DNA from: Acidimicrobiaceae bacterium
GTDB lineage: Bacteria > Actinomycetota > Acidimicrobiia > Acidimicrobiales > RAAP-2
Direction: 5' to 3'
Length of the DNA: 20,252 nucleotides
Assembly (NCBI GenBank): GCA_030838245.1
Contig: JAUTXB010000119.1
Location: forward strand, 1 to 20,252
Of this stretch, positions 1 to 7,119 are shown in pieces. The position numbers and the translations under genes were made by a program. How positions within the stretch are numbered: the first letter of the stretch is position 1; every line of letters starts with the position of its first letter. The notes beneath the pieces are model-generated. The model was given only the letters and a program-made list of their open reading frames with translations. It was not told the DNA's origin and did not search any database.

Positions 1-1
1 T

Positions 2-400
2 GCTCATCGCGCCAGTACCGAGTCGGGGGTCGAGAGCATCCTTTCGCTCCGCCTGTTCGTTGACGGGGACACGATGGGCTCACTCAATCTGTATTCGGCG
101 CAACCCGATGCATTCGACGAGCACGACGTAGCCTTCGGAGCGGTGTTCGCCGCCCATGCCGCGGTTGCCTGGTCCACGTCCCGAACCATAGACAACCTGA
201 GAAAGGGATTGCAGACACGCGAAGTGATCGGTGAGGCAGTGGGGATCCTCATGGCCCGTCAGGACGTTTCGGAAGCTGAAGCGTTCAACATCCTGATGCG
301 AGCCTCCCAGCGCCTCAACGTCAAGCTGCGCCTGATTGCCGAAGACGTCGTCCATCCCAGGGACCACGTCGCGACCGGAGACCAGCCTGACCCTCGCTAG
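2..400 (+). CDS. GAF-ANTAR domain protein, 5'-truncated (putative RNA-binding antiterminator)
   Basis: The reading frame is open from the window edge, so the N-terminus is missing; 132 codons and the stop are present. The first part (to about residue 60) resembles the end of a GAF sensor domain, with the typical 'GSLNLYS' strand followed by 'FDEHD'. The C-terminal part, from 'LRKGLQTREVIGEAVGILM' to 'RLNVKLRLIAEDVV', is a clear ANTAR domain, the three-helix RNA-binding module that causes antitermination by stabilising paired hairpins in target transcripts. GAF-ANTAR proteins are common one-component regulators in actinobacteria. No ANTAR-type twin-hairpin leader is evident nearby, so its targets are unknown. 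The internal ATG at 74 is inside the GAF domain and is not the true start. Its TAG stop lies within a CTAG that also holds the stop of the convergent phosphatase gene. Confidence 0.85.
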   Translation, partial: AHRASTESGVESILSLRLFVDGDTMGSLNLYSAQPDAFDEHDVAFGAVFAAHAAVAWSTSRTIDNLRKGLQTREVIGEAVGILMARQDVSEAEAFNILMRASQRLNVKLRLIAEDVVHPRDHVATGDQPDPR

Positions 401-1260
401 CCCGAAAGCGGGACCGCCACTTCGGCGTCGGCGTCGGCGGCACCGAACGAAGATTCGAGAAGTTCCCGACGGAGCACCTCGATCTCATCGAGGGAGACGC
501 CGTGGGCGACGAGGTACGACCCCACCGAGCCGTGGTATCGGCGAACGGAGTCCAACACCTCGGTGATGAGCACTGGATCGCTCGACATCAACTGTGCCGC
601 CCGATCCTCGTCCATCCCGTAGGAGGTGATCATGGAGACCATCGCCGTTCGCTGCTCACTGGTGAGAAAGAGCCCGGTGGCGGCGAAGTCCGAAGCGATG
701 ACCTCGTCAGGTACACCGACGACCGAAAGGACCAAGGCGATGATCACGCCGGTGCGATCCTTGCCGACCGAGCAGTGGACCACGGCCGGAAGCGCGCCGG
801 GGGCGGCCAGCTCGCGGACCACTGAGGCGATAACCGGCCCCCGATCTTCGATCAGCATCCGGTAGATGTCGCCGAGGGACAGGGCAAGGTCTCCCGTTGA
901 CCCTGTTCCTCGTTCGTCATCGAACAAAGGGCGGATGACGACCCTGGCACCCACTTGGTCGACCCGGTCGGGATGCAGCTCGCGCTCGGTGTCGCGTCGA
1001 AGGTCGATGATGGTCTGGACGTTGAGTTCTCGCAGGGAGGCCTGCCCTCCATCATCGAGGCGGTGCAGCGCATCGCTTCGCATCAGAGTGTACGGCTTGG
1101 TCGTTCGACCCTCAGCGGTCGGATACCCACCCACATGGCGCAGGTTCCAAGTGCCGGCGATGGGGATCCGACGCTCGCGCAGATCATTCTCGGTCGGGGG
1201 CGACGTCGGGATGGGGGCGGGGGACGGGTCCGTACCGGCTGATCCAGGGGTTCGGTACAC
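397..1260 (-). CDS. Tyrosine-protein phosphatase (PtpB-like, Y_phosphatase3 family)
   Basis: A protein of 287 residues. The family marker 'NLRHVGGY' is at about residues 39-46. The P-loop HCSVGKDRTG at 162-171 carries the nucleophile Cys163 and the phosphate-binding Arg169. This is the CX5R signature with a Lys, as in Mycobacterium tuberculosis PtpB-like enzymes, which act on phosphotyrosine and sometimes phosphoserine/threonine or phosphoinositides. An 'IIDLRRDTERE' stretch before it is also typical. No signal peptide or membrane segment is seen, so it is predicted cytosolic or secreted by a non-classical route. The start is a GTG at 1260 with no Shine-Dalgarno; a TATGGT element lies exactly 6 nt upstream, suggesting a leaderless mRNA. 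The Pro-rich first 25 residues precede the domain and may be disordered. The stop is shared in CTAG with the convergent GAF-ANTAR gene. Confidence 0.88.
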   Translation of the reverse strand: MYRTPGSAGTDPSPAPIPTSPPTENDLRERRIPIAGTWNLRHVGGYPTAEGRTTKPYTLMRSDALHRLDDGGQASLRELNVQTIIDLRRDTERELHPDRVDQVGARVVIRPLFDDERGTGSTGDLALSLGDIYRMLIEDRGPVIASVVRELAAPGALPAVVHCSVGKDRTGVIIALVLSVVGVPDEVIASDFAATGLFLTSEQRTAMVSMITSYGMDEDRAAQLMSSDPVLITEVLDSVRRYHGSVGSYLVAHGVSLDEIEVLRRELLESSFGAADADAEVAVPLSG

Positions 1261-1266
1261 AGGAGA

Positions 1267-1272
1267 ACCATA
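1267..1272 (-). promoter_or_regulatory. Putative -10 element (TATGGT) for leaderless phosphatase mRNA
   Basis: On the minus strand TATGGT is followed by 6 nt and then the GTG start at 1260. This fits the TANNNT actinobacterial -10 pattern with transcription starting at the start codon. No convincing -35 is visible. Confidence 0.4.
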
Positions 1273-1380
1273 GATCGGAGAGATGAACGGGCTGTCGCGA
1301 CCAGGCGACGCATCGCTGAACCCACGGTGAACAAATCGAGTGCTGCGGGCCGCGTCGACGCCAGCCTCGGAACCTGATGA

Positions 1381-1396
1381 GGATCAGATCTGACCC
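1381..1396. promoter_or_regulatory. Imperfect 16-bp palindrome, candidate operator of secreted hydrolase gene
   Basis: GGATCAGATCTGACCC has a perfect 10-bp core (TCAGATCTGA) and two more matching pairs outside one mismatch. It ends 10 nt before the putative -10 at 1407-1412 and covers the place where a -35 would be. That position suits a repressor or activator site. The gap 1273-1380 shows nothing else I can support. Confidence 0.35.
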
Positions 1397-1406
1397 GACG
1401 TTCCTG

Positions 1407-1412
1407 TAGGTT
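1407..1412 (+). promoter_or_regulatory. Putative -10 element (TAGGTT) of secreted hydrolase gene
   Basis: TAGGTT is preceded by TG and lies 8 nt before the ATG at 1421. There is only a weak purine stretch (GAGCTGGG) directly against the start codon, so a leaderless or very short-leader mRNA is likely. Confidence 0.35.
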
Positions 1413-1420
1413 GAGCTGGG

Positions 1421-2854
1421 ATGAGCACAGCTCGTGGAGTCGGGCGATCGCTGCTGGTGGGCATGGCTGTTGTCAGCCTCACGGTCCTCACCGTTGGATT
1501 CGGGTCGTCATCGCCTGCAGCTCCCGCTGCGGCTTCGCCGGCCCCACTCCACGTCATGTGGGTGCATGGCTTTGATGCGCCGGGAACCCCGTCTCGGTAC
1601 AACAAGGTGGGCATCCTCAAGATCGGGCCGACTACGGCGAAGAACGTCCTGGTCCTCGAGCCGGGAACCTCTGCCGGCAGCGCCTACTTCGTGCCTCTGG
1701 CCAAGTGGATCGTCGCCAAGACACCGGGCTGGCAGGTGTGGTCGGTTGAGCGACGGGAAAACCTGCTCGAGGACCAGTCGGAGTTGAACCTGTTCAAGAT
1801 GGGCAAGATCAACTCGACACAGCTCTTCAACTACTACCTCGGCTATCTCAAGAACCCGAGCGTCAGTCGCCACTTCCAATCGGTCGCGACCTCGACGGTC
1901 GCCTTTGCCGCCCAATGGGGCATGAACGTGGCCGTCCAGGATCTGCACGTGGTGATCGGTGCGGCAAAGAAGCTGGGTGGCAGGGTCGTCCTGGGTGGCC
2001 ATTCGCTCGGTGGTTCGGTGGTCACTGCCTATGCCACATGGGACTTCGGTGGACAGGCCGGAGCCGACGCTCTGGCCGGGCTGGTCTACATCGACGGAGG
2101 CAGCAGCCCCACTCCCCTGAGCTCCGCCCAGGCCACACAGGACCTGCAGACCCTCGATGCACCCTCCGCCTCTCCGTGGCTCAGCTTCGGCGGGATCGTG
2201 GCCCCGTTCGCCGGCCTGTTCAACGCCACCGGATCAGCGGCCGCCTTGCTCGCCCCCGACATGCCGTCCCTCGGTGAGACCTCGGGCCTTCTCCCGGCCG
2301 ACATCGTTCCCGCGGTGCCGGTCACCAACATCGGCCAGTACGGATACGCACTCAATGTGGCGACCTCTCCGGCCAGCCTTGCCGCTGCCCAAGCCCACCT
2401 GGGCCAGGGGGTCGCGGCCAGCGGGCCTGTCCATGGCTGGGACGGCACCGGCGCATTGACGCCGATCAAGCGCTTCGCCACCATGTTCTCGGGCATGGGC
2501 ATCCAGAACACCGACGGGACTGAGTGGTACTTCCCACAGCGCCTCACCGATGACACCGCCGCAGTCGCCATCGGCAATGCCAACCCGGCACAGAGCGTCC
2601 TCGACGTCCATGCCACCATGGGCCACGACCTTCCCCACAACCTGCGCATCTACGCCTTCGGAGCGCACCTGGGCGGTCAGGGGGTGCTGACCGCGGCCCA
2701 GCTGCTGGCTCAGCAATCCAATATCCCCGCCGGCAACCTGACGTTGATCAACCGCCAGAGCACCTACGCCCACAACGACCCGGCCGGCGCCTACCCCAAC
2801 AACGTCTTCTTCAAGAACCTGGTCCCGTTCCTGAAGAAGGTCGGCACTCGCTGA
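1421..2854 (+). CDS. Secreted alpha/beta hydrolase
   Basis: A protein of 477 residues. Residues 1-40 form a Sec-type signal peptide: basic residues at 5-9, a hydrophobic core at about 11-28, then a Ser/Pro/Ala-rich cleavage region. The mature part begins with a strand and an 'HG' oxyanion-type turn ('MWVHGFDAP', 46-54). It contains the nucleophile elbow GHSLGG (193-198, Ser195), typical of the alpha/beta-hydrolase fold. The pattern 'EPGTSAG' at 80-86 recalls extracellular lipase- or esterase-like proteins. The acid and His of the triad are not assigned; 'HNDPAG' near the C-terminus (about 455) or 'GHDLPHN' (about 404) could supply the His. The substrate is unknown; an extracellular ester or lipid is the safest guess. 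It is convergent with the TIGR03086 gene, and a GC-rich hairpin lies in the gap. Confidence 0.8.
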   Translation: MSTARGVGRSLLVGMAVVSLTVLTVGFGSSSPAAPAAASPAPLHVMWVHGFDAPGTPSRYNKVGILKIGPTTAKNVLVLEPGTSAGSAYFVPLAKWIVAKTPGWQVWSVERRENLLEDQSELNLFKMGKINSTQLFNYYLGYLKNPSVSRHFQSVATSTVAFAAQWGMNVAVQDLHVVIGAAKKLGGRVVLGGHSLGGSVVTAYATWDFGGQAGADALAGLVYIDGGSSPTPLSSAQATQDLQTLDAPSASPWLSFGGIVAPFAGLFNATGSAAALLAPDMPSLGETSGLLPADIVPAVPVTNIGQYGYALNVATSPASLAAAQAHLGQGVAASGPVHGWDGTGALTPIKRFATMFSGMGIQNTDGTEWYFPQRLTDDTAAVAIGNANPAQSVLDVHATMGHDLPHNLRIYAFGAHLGGQGVLTAAQLLAQQSNIPAGNLTLINRQSTYAHNDPAGAYPNNVFFKNLVPFLKKVGTR

Positions 2855-2859
2855 CCGTC

Positions 2860-2878
2860 GACCGGAACCGAACCGGTC
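2860..2878. terminator. Weak bidirectional hairpin between convergent genes
   Basis: GACCGG (2860-2865) and CCGGTC (2873-2878) form a 6-bp GC-rich stem with a 7-nt loop in the 48-nt gap between two convergent stop codons. There is no T-run on either side, so classical intrinsic termination is not certain. Confidence 0.3.
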
Positions 2879-2902
2879 CGATGACCGTTGGGCCCCTCGA
2901 AG

Positions 2903-3463
2903 TTAGGTCGGCTGGCGACCCATGAAGGCGACGAAGCGGTCGACGGCGGGGGCGTCAGGATCTATGGCGACGGGAGGCCCGAAGGGCATGTCGGCGCCCC
3001 GGTATTGGGCAGGCAACGTTCCTTCCGCTCTGGCCAGGGTCTCGGTCGCCTCGTCGTCGGTATAGGGAGGGTCTTGTCCCGTGGCGGTGGCCAGGTCCCA
3101 TCCGTGGGCCAGGTACTCCATGAGCGTCATATTGAACACCATCTCGCCCGGTATCTCCCCGCTGACGACGCGCACCTGGCGATCGAGCCCGTGGGTCTCC
3201 CAGCCGGCGACGACTCCCGCCGCCGCGGCCCGGAATTCGGCTTCGGGATTGGCACCACACCGGTAGGCGGTGGCGTCGCCCTCGAAGGGCCGTCCGTTGC
3301 TCCCGGCGTCGAATACCTGGATCCAGCCGACGATGTGGTTGACCAGGGCGGTGACGTCGTATTCCTTGCACGGTGTCGGGAGGCGGCCCTGATCCGCTCC
3401 GACCCCGGCGATGACGTCGCCGGTCTTGTCCAGGACCCCGGTCAGGAGTTCAAATTCGCGCAT
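2903..3463 (-). CDS. TIGR03086-type metal-binding protein (DinB/mycothiol maleylpyruvate-isomerase-like fold)
   Basis: A protein of 186 residues, the usual length for TIGR03086 proteins. It has the N-terminal helix pattern of the DinB/MDMPI four-helix bundle, with 'LVNHIVGW' (His43) and 'MEYLAHGWDLA' (Glu116, His120, Asp123), the paired motifs whose His residues bind a divalent metal in this superfamily. Some relatives are mycothiol-dependent transferases or isomerases; the actual reaction of TIGR03086 members is mostly unknown. Its presence supports an actinobacterial host. There is no Shine-Dalgarno before ATG 3463, but TACGGT lies exactly 6 nt upstream, suggesting a leaderless transcript. 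It diverges from the MDR gene across a 73-bp gap, so the two may share regulation. Confidence 0.82.
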   Translation of the reverse strand: MREFELLTGVLDKTGDVIAGVGADQGRLPTPCKEYDVTALVNHIVGWIQVFDAGSNGRPFEGDATAYRCGANPEAEFRAAAAGVVAGWETHGLDRQVRVVSGEIPGEMVFNMTLMEYLAHGWDLATATGQDPPYTDDEATETLARAEGTLPAQYRGADMPFGPPVAIDPDAPAVDRFVAFMGRQPT

Positions 3464-3469
3464 GCACCG

Positions 3470-3475
3470 ACCGTA
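3470..3475 (-). promoter_or_regulatory. Putative -10 element (TACGGT) for leaderless TIGR03086 mRNA
   Basis: On the minus strand TACGGT is followed by 6 nt and then the ATG at 3463. No ribosome binding site is present. Confidence 0.4.
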
Positions 3476-3492
3476 CTCGTCGGCGCGCTGCC

Positions 3493-3498
3493 TAGCAT
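3493..3498 (+). promoter_or_regulatory. Putative -10 element (TAGCAT) of MDR gene
   Basis: TAGCAT lies 38 nt before the ATG at 3537. This would give a leader of about 30 nt that contains the GAGGAG ribosome binding site at 3525-3530. The -35 is not recognisable. Confidence 0.3.
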
Positions 3499-3536
3499 GG
3501 CCGGAACGCCCGCAGCCGACAGACGAGGAGAGTGTG

Positions 3537-4505
3537 ATGAAGGCAGCCGTCTACTACGAAACTGGTGGTCCGGATGTGTTTCGCCTCGAAGATGTGCCCG
3601 ATCCCGACGTCGGACGGGACGACGTCCTGATTCGAGTCGAAGCGATCAGTATCGAGGGCGGCGACACCCTCAATCGACTGGGAGGAGATCTGGCCAGTGT
3701 TCCCCACATCGTCGGCTACCAGTGCGCCGGCACGGTGCTGACGATCGGTGACGATGTCGACGGGATCGCCGTCGGCGATCGGGTGGTGACGGTCGGTGTG
3801 GACGGTTCCCACGCCGAGCTTCGAGCGGTGGGCCAGTCCTTCTGCTGGGTCGTTCCCGACGGATTGTCGACCGAGGAAGCGGCCTGCGTCCCGGTACCCT
3901 TCGGCACGGCCAGCGACTGTCTGTTCGAATTCGGGCGTCTCCAACCAGGGGAGAGCGTGCTCATCCATGCCGGCGCCAGTGGCGTGGGCATCGCCGCCAT
4001 CCAGATGGCCAAACAAGCGGGAGCCCGGGTCATGGCCACCGCCTCCAGTGATGAGCGCCTCGCCCGTCTCGGCGACTACGGGCTCGATCACGGCATCAAC
4101 TACGCATCCAACGACTTCGTCGATGCCGTCCGGCAACTGACCGATGGTGCCGGCGCCGACGTAATCGTCGATTCCGTCGGTGGGTCCAACTTGCAAAAGA
4201 GCCTGCACTGTCTGGCCTACCGGGGCCGGTGCATGACCTTCGGCGACGCCGGCCGGGATGTCACGTCCATGTTGGACATCTCGACCATGCGGGCCAACAA
4301 CCAGTCGTTGGTGGGCTACTTCCTGGGAGCGGAGCTGTTCCTCTCTCCGAGGCCCCATGGCGTCATCGCCAGGATTCTGGACGACATCGCCCAGGGGCAT
4401 CTTCGGGTGGTCATCGACCGACGATTCCCATTGGGCGAGGCCGGGGAGGCCCACGCCTACATCGAGAGCCGACAGGCATTCGGCCGGGTCCTCCTCATCC
4501 CCTGA
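3537..4505 (+). CDS. Zinc-independent MDR-family NADPH:quinone oxidoreductase-like protein
   Basis: A protein of 322 residues starting MKAAVYYETGG, a characteristic start of quinone-oxidoreductase-type medium-chain dehydrogenase/reductases. It has a GroES-like half (about 1-120, with 'VGYQCAGTV' and 'VGDRVV') and a Rossmann half with the nucleotide-binding motif HAGASGVGIAAIQ (144-156). The structural-zinc Cys cluster and catalytic-zinc pattern of true alcohol dehydrogenases are absent. Family members reduce quinones, enones or acyl-CoA double bonds with NADPH. The start was chosen at ATG 3537 because GAGGAG (3525-3530) lies 6 nt upstream and homology begins there; the frame stays open upstream to 3411, but that part overlaps the divergent gene. 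It converges on the thiolase gene with a 10-nt gap. A role in CoA-ester metabolism with the neighbours is inference. Confidence 0.87.
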   Translation: MKAAVYYETGGPDVFRLEDVPDPDVGRDDVLIRVEAISIEGGDTLNRLGGDLASVPHIVGYQCAGTVLTIGDDVDGIAVGDRVVTVGVDGSHAELRAVGQSFCWVVPDGLSTEEAACVPVPFGTASDCLFEFGRLQPGESVLIHAGASGVGIAAIQMAKQAGARVMATASSDERLARLGDYGLDHGINYASNDFVDAVRQLTDGAGADVIVDSVGGSNLQKSLHCLAYRGRCMTFGDAGRDVTSMLDISTMRANNQSLVGYFLGAELFLSPRPHGVIARILDDIAQGHLRVVIDRRFPLGEAGEAHAYIESRQAFGRVLLIP

Positions 4506-4510
4506 GGAGC

Positions 4511-4523
4511 CGGCCCTAGGCCG
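4511..4523. repeat. Short inverted repeat around a stop codon between convergent genes
   Basis: CGGCC-CTA-GGCCG is a perfect 5-bp inverted repeat centred on the thiolase stop codon (minus-strand TAG at 4516-4518), 5 nt beyond the MDR stop. It could be a small bidirectional hairpin, but it has no T-run. Confidence 0.3.
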
Positions 4524-5754
4524 CCCTCACGTTCTCGAGCACCAGGGCGACTCCCTGGCCCGAGCCCACGCACACCCCCAAGACGCCGAAGCGAGCCTCA
4601 CGCAACCGGAGCTCGGTGGCCAGCGTGAGCACGTAGCGGGTACCGGAAGACCCGAACGGATGGCCGATGGCAACGGCCCCACCGTTGGGGTTCAGGCGGT
4701 CGTCGGGGACTTCGAAACCGTCAAGTTGTCGAGGCAGCTCGCGCAGAACGCCCAGGGCCTGGGCGGCGAAGGCCTCATGGACTTCCCACACGTCGATGTC
4801 GGTAGGCGCCAGTCCGGCTCTCCTCAGCGCTGCGGCGATGGCGAACGCCGGAGCAATCCCCATCAACTGGGGGTCGAGGGCATGGGTGGCCGAAGCGACG
4901 ACCCGCGCCATGGGCTCGATGCCCAGTACCTCGGCCGAAGCACCGCTGGCCAGCACGACGGCGCTGGCTCCGTCGCTCAGTGGTGACGAGTTTCCCGCCG
5001 TCATCTGGGTGGTGTTCGGCTGTGGGGGAAGGGAAGCCAGGCGCTCGGCGGTGGTGTCGGCCCTGATCATCTCGTCGTGCTCGAAGGTACGCGCTGCCTC
5101 TTTGCGAGAGGCCGGTATCTCGACAGGTTGTATCTCGGCGGCCAGACGGCCCGAGTCTCGGGCCGCGGCGGCATGCAGGTGTGAGCGAAGGGCAAAGGCG
5201 TCGATCTCCTGGCGAGTCAGTTCGTACAGGTCGGCAACGTTTTGCGCCGTCTTGATCATGGCGACGTAGGCGTCGGCGGCCAATAGGGTCGGGTTCGGGG
5301 GTCCACCGGCGCCGGCCCACATCGTGTCGAGGATGAACAACGGGCCACGGGGGCTGAAGGGCGCGTCACCCTTCATGAACGCCCACCCCGACCGAGACAT
5401 CGACTCCACTCCGGCAGCCAGCCCCACGCCGAGCTCGCCGCTGCGGATGGCATGGGCGATCGAGATCATGCCGGTCAGAGACGACGCACAGAACCGATTG
5501 ACGGTGACGGCCGGGACGGAGTCCGGAAACCCCGCCGCCAACGCGGCCCACCGGGCGATGTCGCCCATGCCCTCATGGGCAGGATTCACGCAGCCCGCGC
5601 TGATGTCCTCGATCCGGTCGAGGGGGACGCCTGTCCGTTGGCACGCGGCCACCATCGTCTGGCCGAGCAGGTCGTCCAGACGCAGGTGCGATAGCGAGCC
5701 GCCATAGCGCCCCACCGGCGTTCGCACACCCCCCAGGATGAAGGCATCGCTCAT
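4516..5754 (-). CDS. Thiolase (acetyl-CoA acyltransferase family)
   Basis: A protein of 412 residues, normal for a degradative or biosynthetic thiolase. All catalytic elements are visible: nucleophile Cys89 in 'VNRFCASSLTG', His326 in 'EVHEAFAAQ', His365 in 'GGAVAIGHPFGSSG', and the second Cys395 in 'CVGSGQG'. It should cleave 3-ketoacyl-CoA with CoA (beta-oxidation) or run the reverse condensation. The start is well supported by a perfect AAGGAGG site 8 nt upstream, the strongest ribosome binding site in the window. It is the only complete thiolase here, in contrast to the Cys-less thiolase-like gene at 10659-11825. It is divergent from the first amidohydrolase across 168 bp and may serve the same catabolic island. 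Confidence 0.93.
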   Translation of the reverse strand: MSDAFILGGVRTPVGRYGGSLSHLRLDDLLGQTMVAACQRTGVPLDRIEDISAGCVNPAHEGMGDIARWAALAAGFPDSVPAVTVNRFCASSLTGMISIAHAIRSGELGVGLAAGVESMSRSGWAFMKGDAPFSPRGPLFILDTMWAGAGGPPNPTLLAADAYVAMIKTAQNVADLYELTRQEIDAFALRSHLHAAAARDSGRLAAEIQPVEIPASRKEAARTFEHDEMIRADTTAERLASLPPQPNTTQMTAGNSSPLSDGASAVVLASGASAEVLGIEPMARVVASATHALDPQLMGIAPAFAIAAALRRAGLAPTDIDVWEVHEAFAAQALGVLRELPRQLDGFEVPDDRLNPNGGAVAIGHPFGSSGTRYVLTLATELRLREARFGVLGVCVGSGQGVALVLENVRAA

Positions 5755-5762
5755 CGGGCCGT

Positions 5763-5769
5763 CCTCCTT
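5763..5769 (-). promoter_or_regulatory. Strong Shine-Dalgarno (AAGGAGG) of thiolase
   Basis: On the minus strand AAGGAGG lies 8 nt before the ATG at 5754 and fixes the start codon. Many other genes in this window have no recognisable ribosome binding site. Confidence 0.85.
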
Positions 5770-5803
5770 GCTGCTGGGGCTCCCTCATCGGGTGCCGGCA
5801 ACA

Positions 5804-5809
5804 AACCTA
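5804..5809 (-). promoter_or_regulatory. Putative -10 element (TAGGTT) of thiolase gene
   Basis: The minus-strand hexamer TAGGTT would start a leader of about 43 nt that includes the AAGGAGG site. It is the same hexamer as before the secreted hydrolase gene at 1421. It sits inside a short inverted repeat (GCCGG 5794-5798, CCGGC 5810-5814). Confidence 0.25.
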
Positions 5810-5840
5810 CCGGCGCAGGGAGCTGATCGTTCCGACGCGA

Positions 5841-5846
5841 TACGAT
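5841..5846 (+). promoter_or_regulatory. Putative -10 element (TACGAT) of first amidohydrolase/aldolase operon
   Basis: TACGAT lies 76 nt before the ATG at 5923 in the divergent thiolase/amidohydrolase gap and fits TANNNT. The -35 is not clear. Confidence 0.25.
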
Positions 5847-5922
5847 CCAAGCCTGACCTGGGAGTGCCCCGAACGCGTCGGCCCGTCAACCGGGGCCGGC
5901 TCAACCACCACGGGGGAACGCA

Positions 5923-7119
5923 ATGCAGACGACAACGGTGTCCGAGCAGCACGACTGGTTCCTGCCCGAGCCCGATCCTCGACCGGTCCGCTACACGGTG
6001 ATCTCGGTGGACGACCATCTCGTCGAACCACCCCACATGTTCGAGGGGCGGCTCCCCTCCCTCCTCCAGGACCGGGCACCCCGGATCGTCGAGACCGATG
6101 AAGGCCATCAGGTGTGGGAGTTCGAGGGGGACTCGTTCACCCAATCGGGAGCGAATGCCCTCGCCGGCCGGACCCGCGACACCATTCGCATCGAGCCGTG
6201 CCGGTTCGACCAGATGCGGCCGGGGTGTTGGGACATCGACGCCCGGATTCGCGACATGGACATCAACGGAGTGTGGGCGTCGCTGAACTTCCCGTCCCAG
6301 ATCACCGGCTTTTGCGGCCGCGTGTACTCACAGGCCAAGGATCCTGAGCTCGGGCTGGCCGTGACCCGGGCCTGGAACGACTGGTTCTACGAGGAGTGGT
6401 ACTCGGTCTACCCCGACCGCATCATTCCCCAGGGCATCACCTTTCTCTCCGATCCGGTCCTCGGCGCCGCCGAGATCAGGCGCAACGCAAGCCGCGGGTT
6501 TCGCTCGGTCAGCCTTCCCGAGCGGCCCCACCGGCTGGGGTTTCCATCCATCTTCAGCGGGTACTGGGACCCCATCGTCGAAGCCTGCGCGGAGACGGAG
6601 ACAGTGATCTCCTTGCACGTCGGTTCTTCGGGCATGTCCGATATGGCCGCCGACAGCCCGATGCTCCAGCTCGGAGCGACCATGTTCGGGCAGATGTCGT
6701 TGTCGGCCTGCTCGGAGTGGCTGTGGTCGGGGTATGCCGTGCGTCATCCCGACCTCAAGGTGGCCATGTCCGAAGGAGGCATCGGCTGGGTGGCCATGCT
6801 CCTCGACCGTCTCGACAACATCGTCGACCGCTCGGGGTACGGCATCGGGTGGGACATCCGCCCGGCCGAGGTGCTCAAGCGCAACTTCTGGTTCTGCACC
6901 ATCGACGACCCGTCCACCATCGACACCCGTCACCGGATCGGCGTCGACCACGTCATGGTCGAGACCGACTATCCCCATGGTGACGGTACCTGGCCCGACA
7001 CCCAGGACGTGATCGAGCAGTACTGGGGCGACCTCCCAGTCGACGAGCTCCGCCTGCTCACCCATCAGAACGCCGCCACCCTCTACCGCCACCCACTCCC
7101 GGAGATATGCCTGCCATGA
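5923..7119 (+). CDS. Amidohydrolase-2 family metal-dependent hydrolase/decarboxylase (paralogue A)
   Basis: A protein of 398 residues with the TIM-barrel amidohydrolase-2 (ACMSD-like) pattern. 'SVDDHLVEPP' carries the strand-1 metal motif (Asp30, Asp31, His32), 'LHVGSSG' supplies His232, and 'VETDYPHGDGTWPD' supplies Asp349 and His352 at the end of the barrel. Relatives are decarboxylases, hydratases or C-C hydrolases on aromatic or cyclic acids; the reaction here is unknown. It is clearly paralogous to the gene at 11921-13246, sharing for example 'MRPGC', 'LNFP', 'NDW' and 'HVGSS' in the same order. The start ATG has a GGGGGA stretch about 6 nt upstream. The stop overlaps the start of the class II aldolase gene, so the two are translationally coupled. 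Confidence 0.88.
   Translation: MQTTTVSEQHDWFLPEPDPRPVRYTVISVDDHLVEPPHMFEGRLPSLLQDRAPRIVETDEGHQVWEFEGDSFTQSGANALAGRTRDTIRIEPCRFDQMRPGCWDIDARIRDMDINGVWASLNFPSQITGFCGRVYSQAKDPELGLAVTRAWNDWFYEEWYSVYPDRIIPQGITFLSDPVLGAAEIRRNASRGFRSVSLPERPHRLGFPSIFSGYWDPIVEACAETETVISLHVGSSGMSDMAADSPMLQLGATMFGQMSLSACSEWLWSGYAVRHPDLKVAMSEGGIGWVAMLLDRLDNIVDRSGYGIGWDIRPAEVLKRNFWFCTIDDPSTIDTRHRIGVDHVMVETDYPHGDGTWPDTQDVIEQYWGDLPVDELRLLTHQNAATLYRHPLPEICLP

Noticed and set aside
2888..3751. Plus-strand open frame of 287 codons
   Set aside because: It runs opposite the TIGR03086 gene and into the MDR gene in another frame; no motif.
3492..4454. Minus-strand open frame of 320 codons
   Set aside because: Antisense shadow of the MDR gene, which has a recognisable Rossmann motif.
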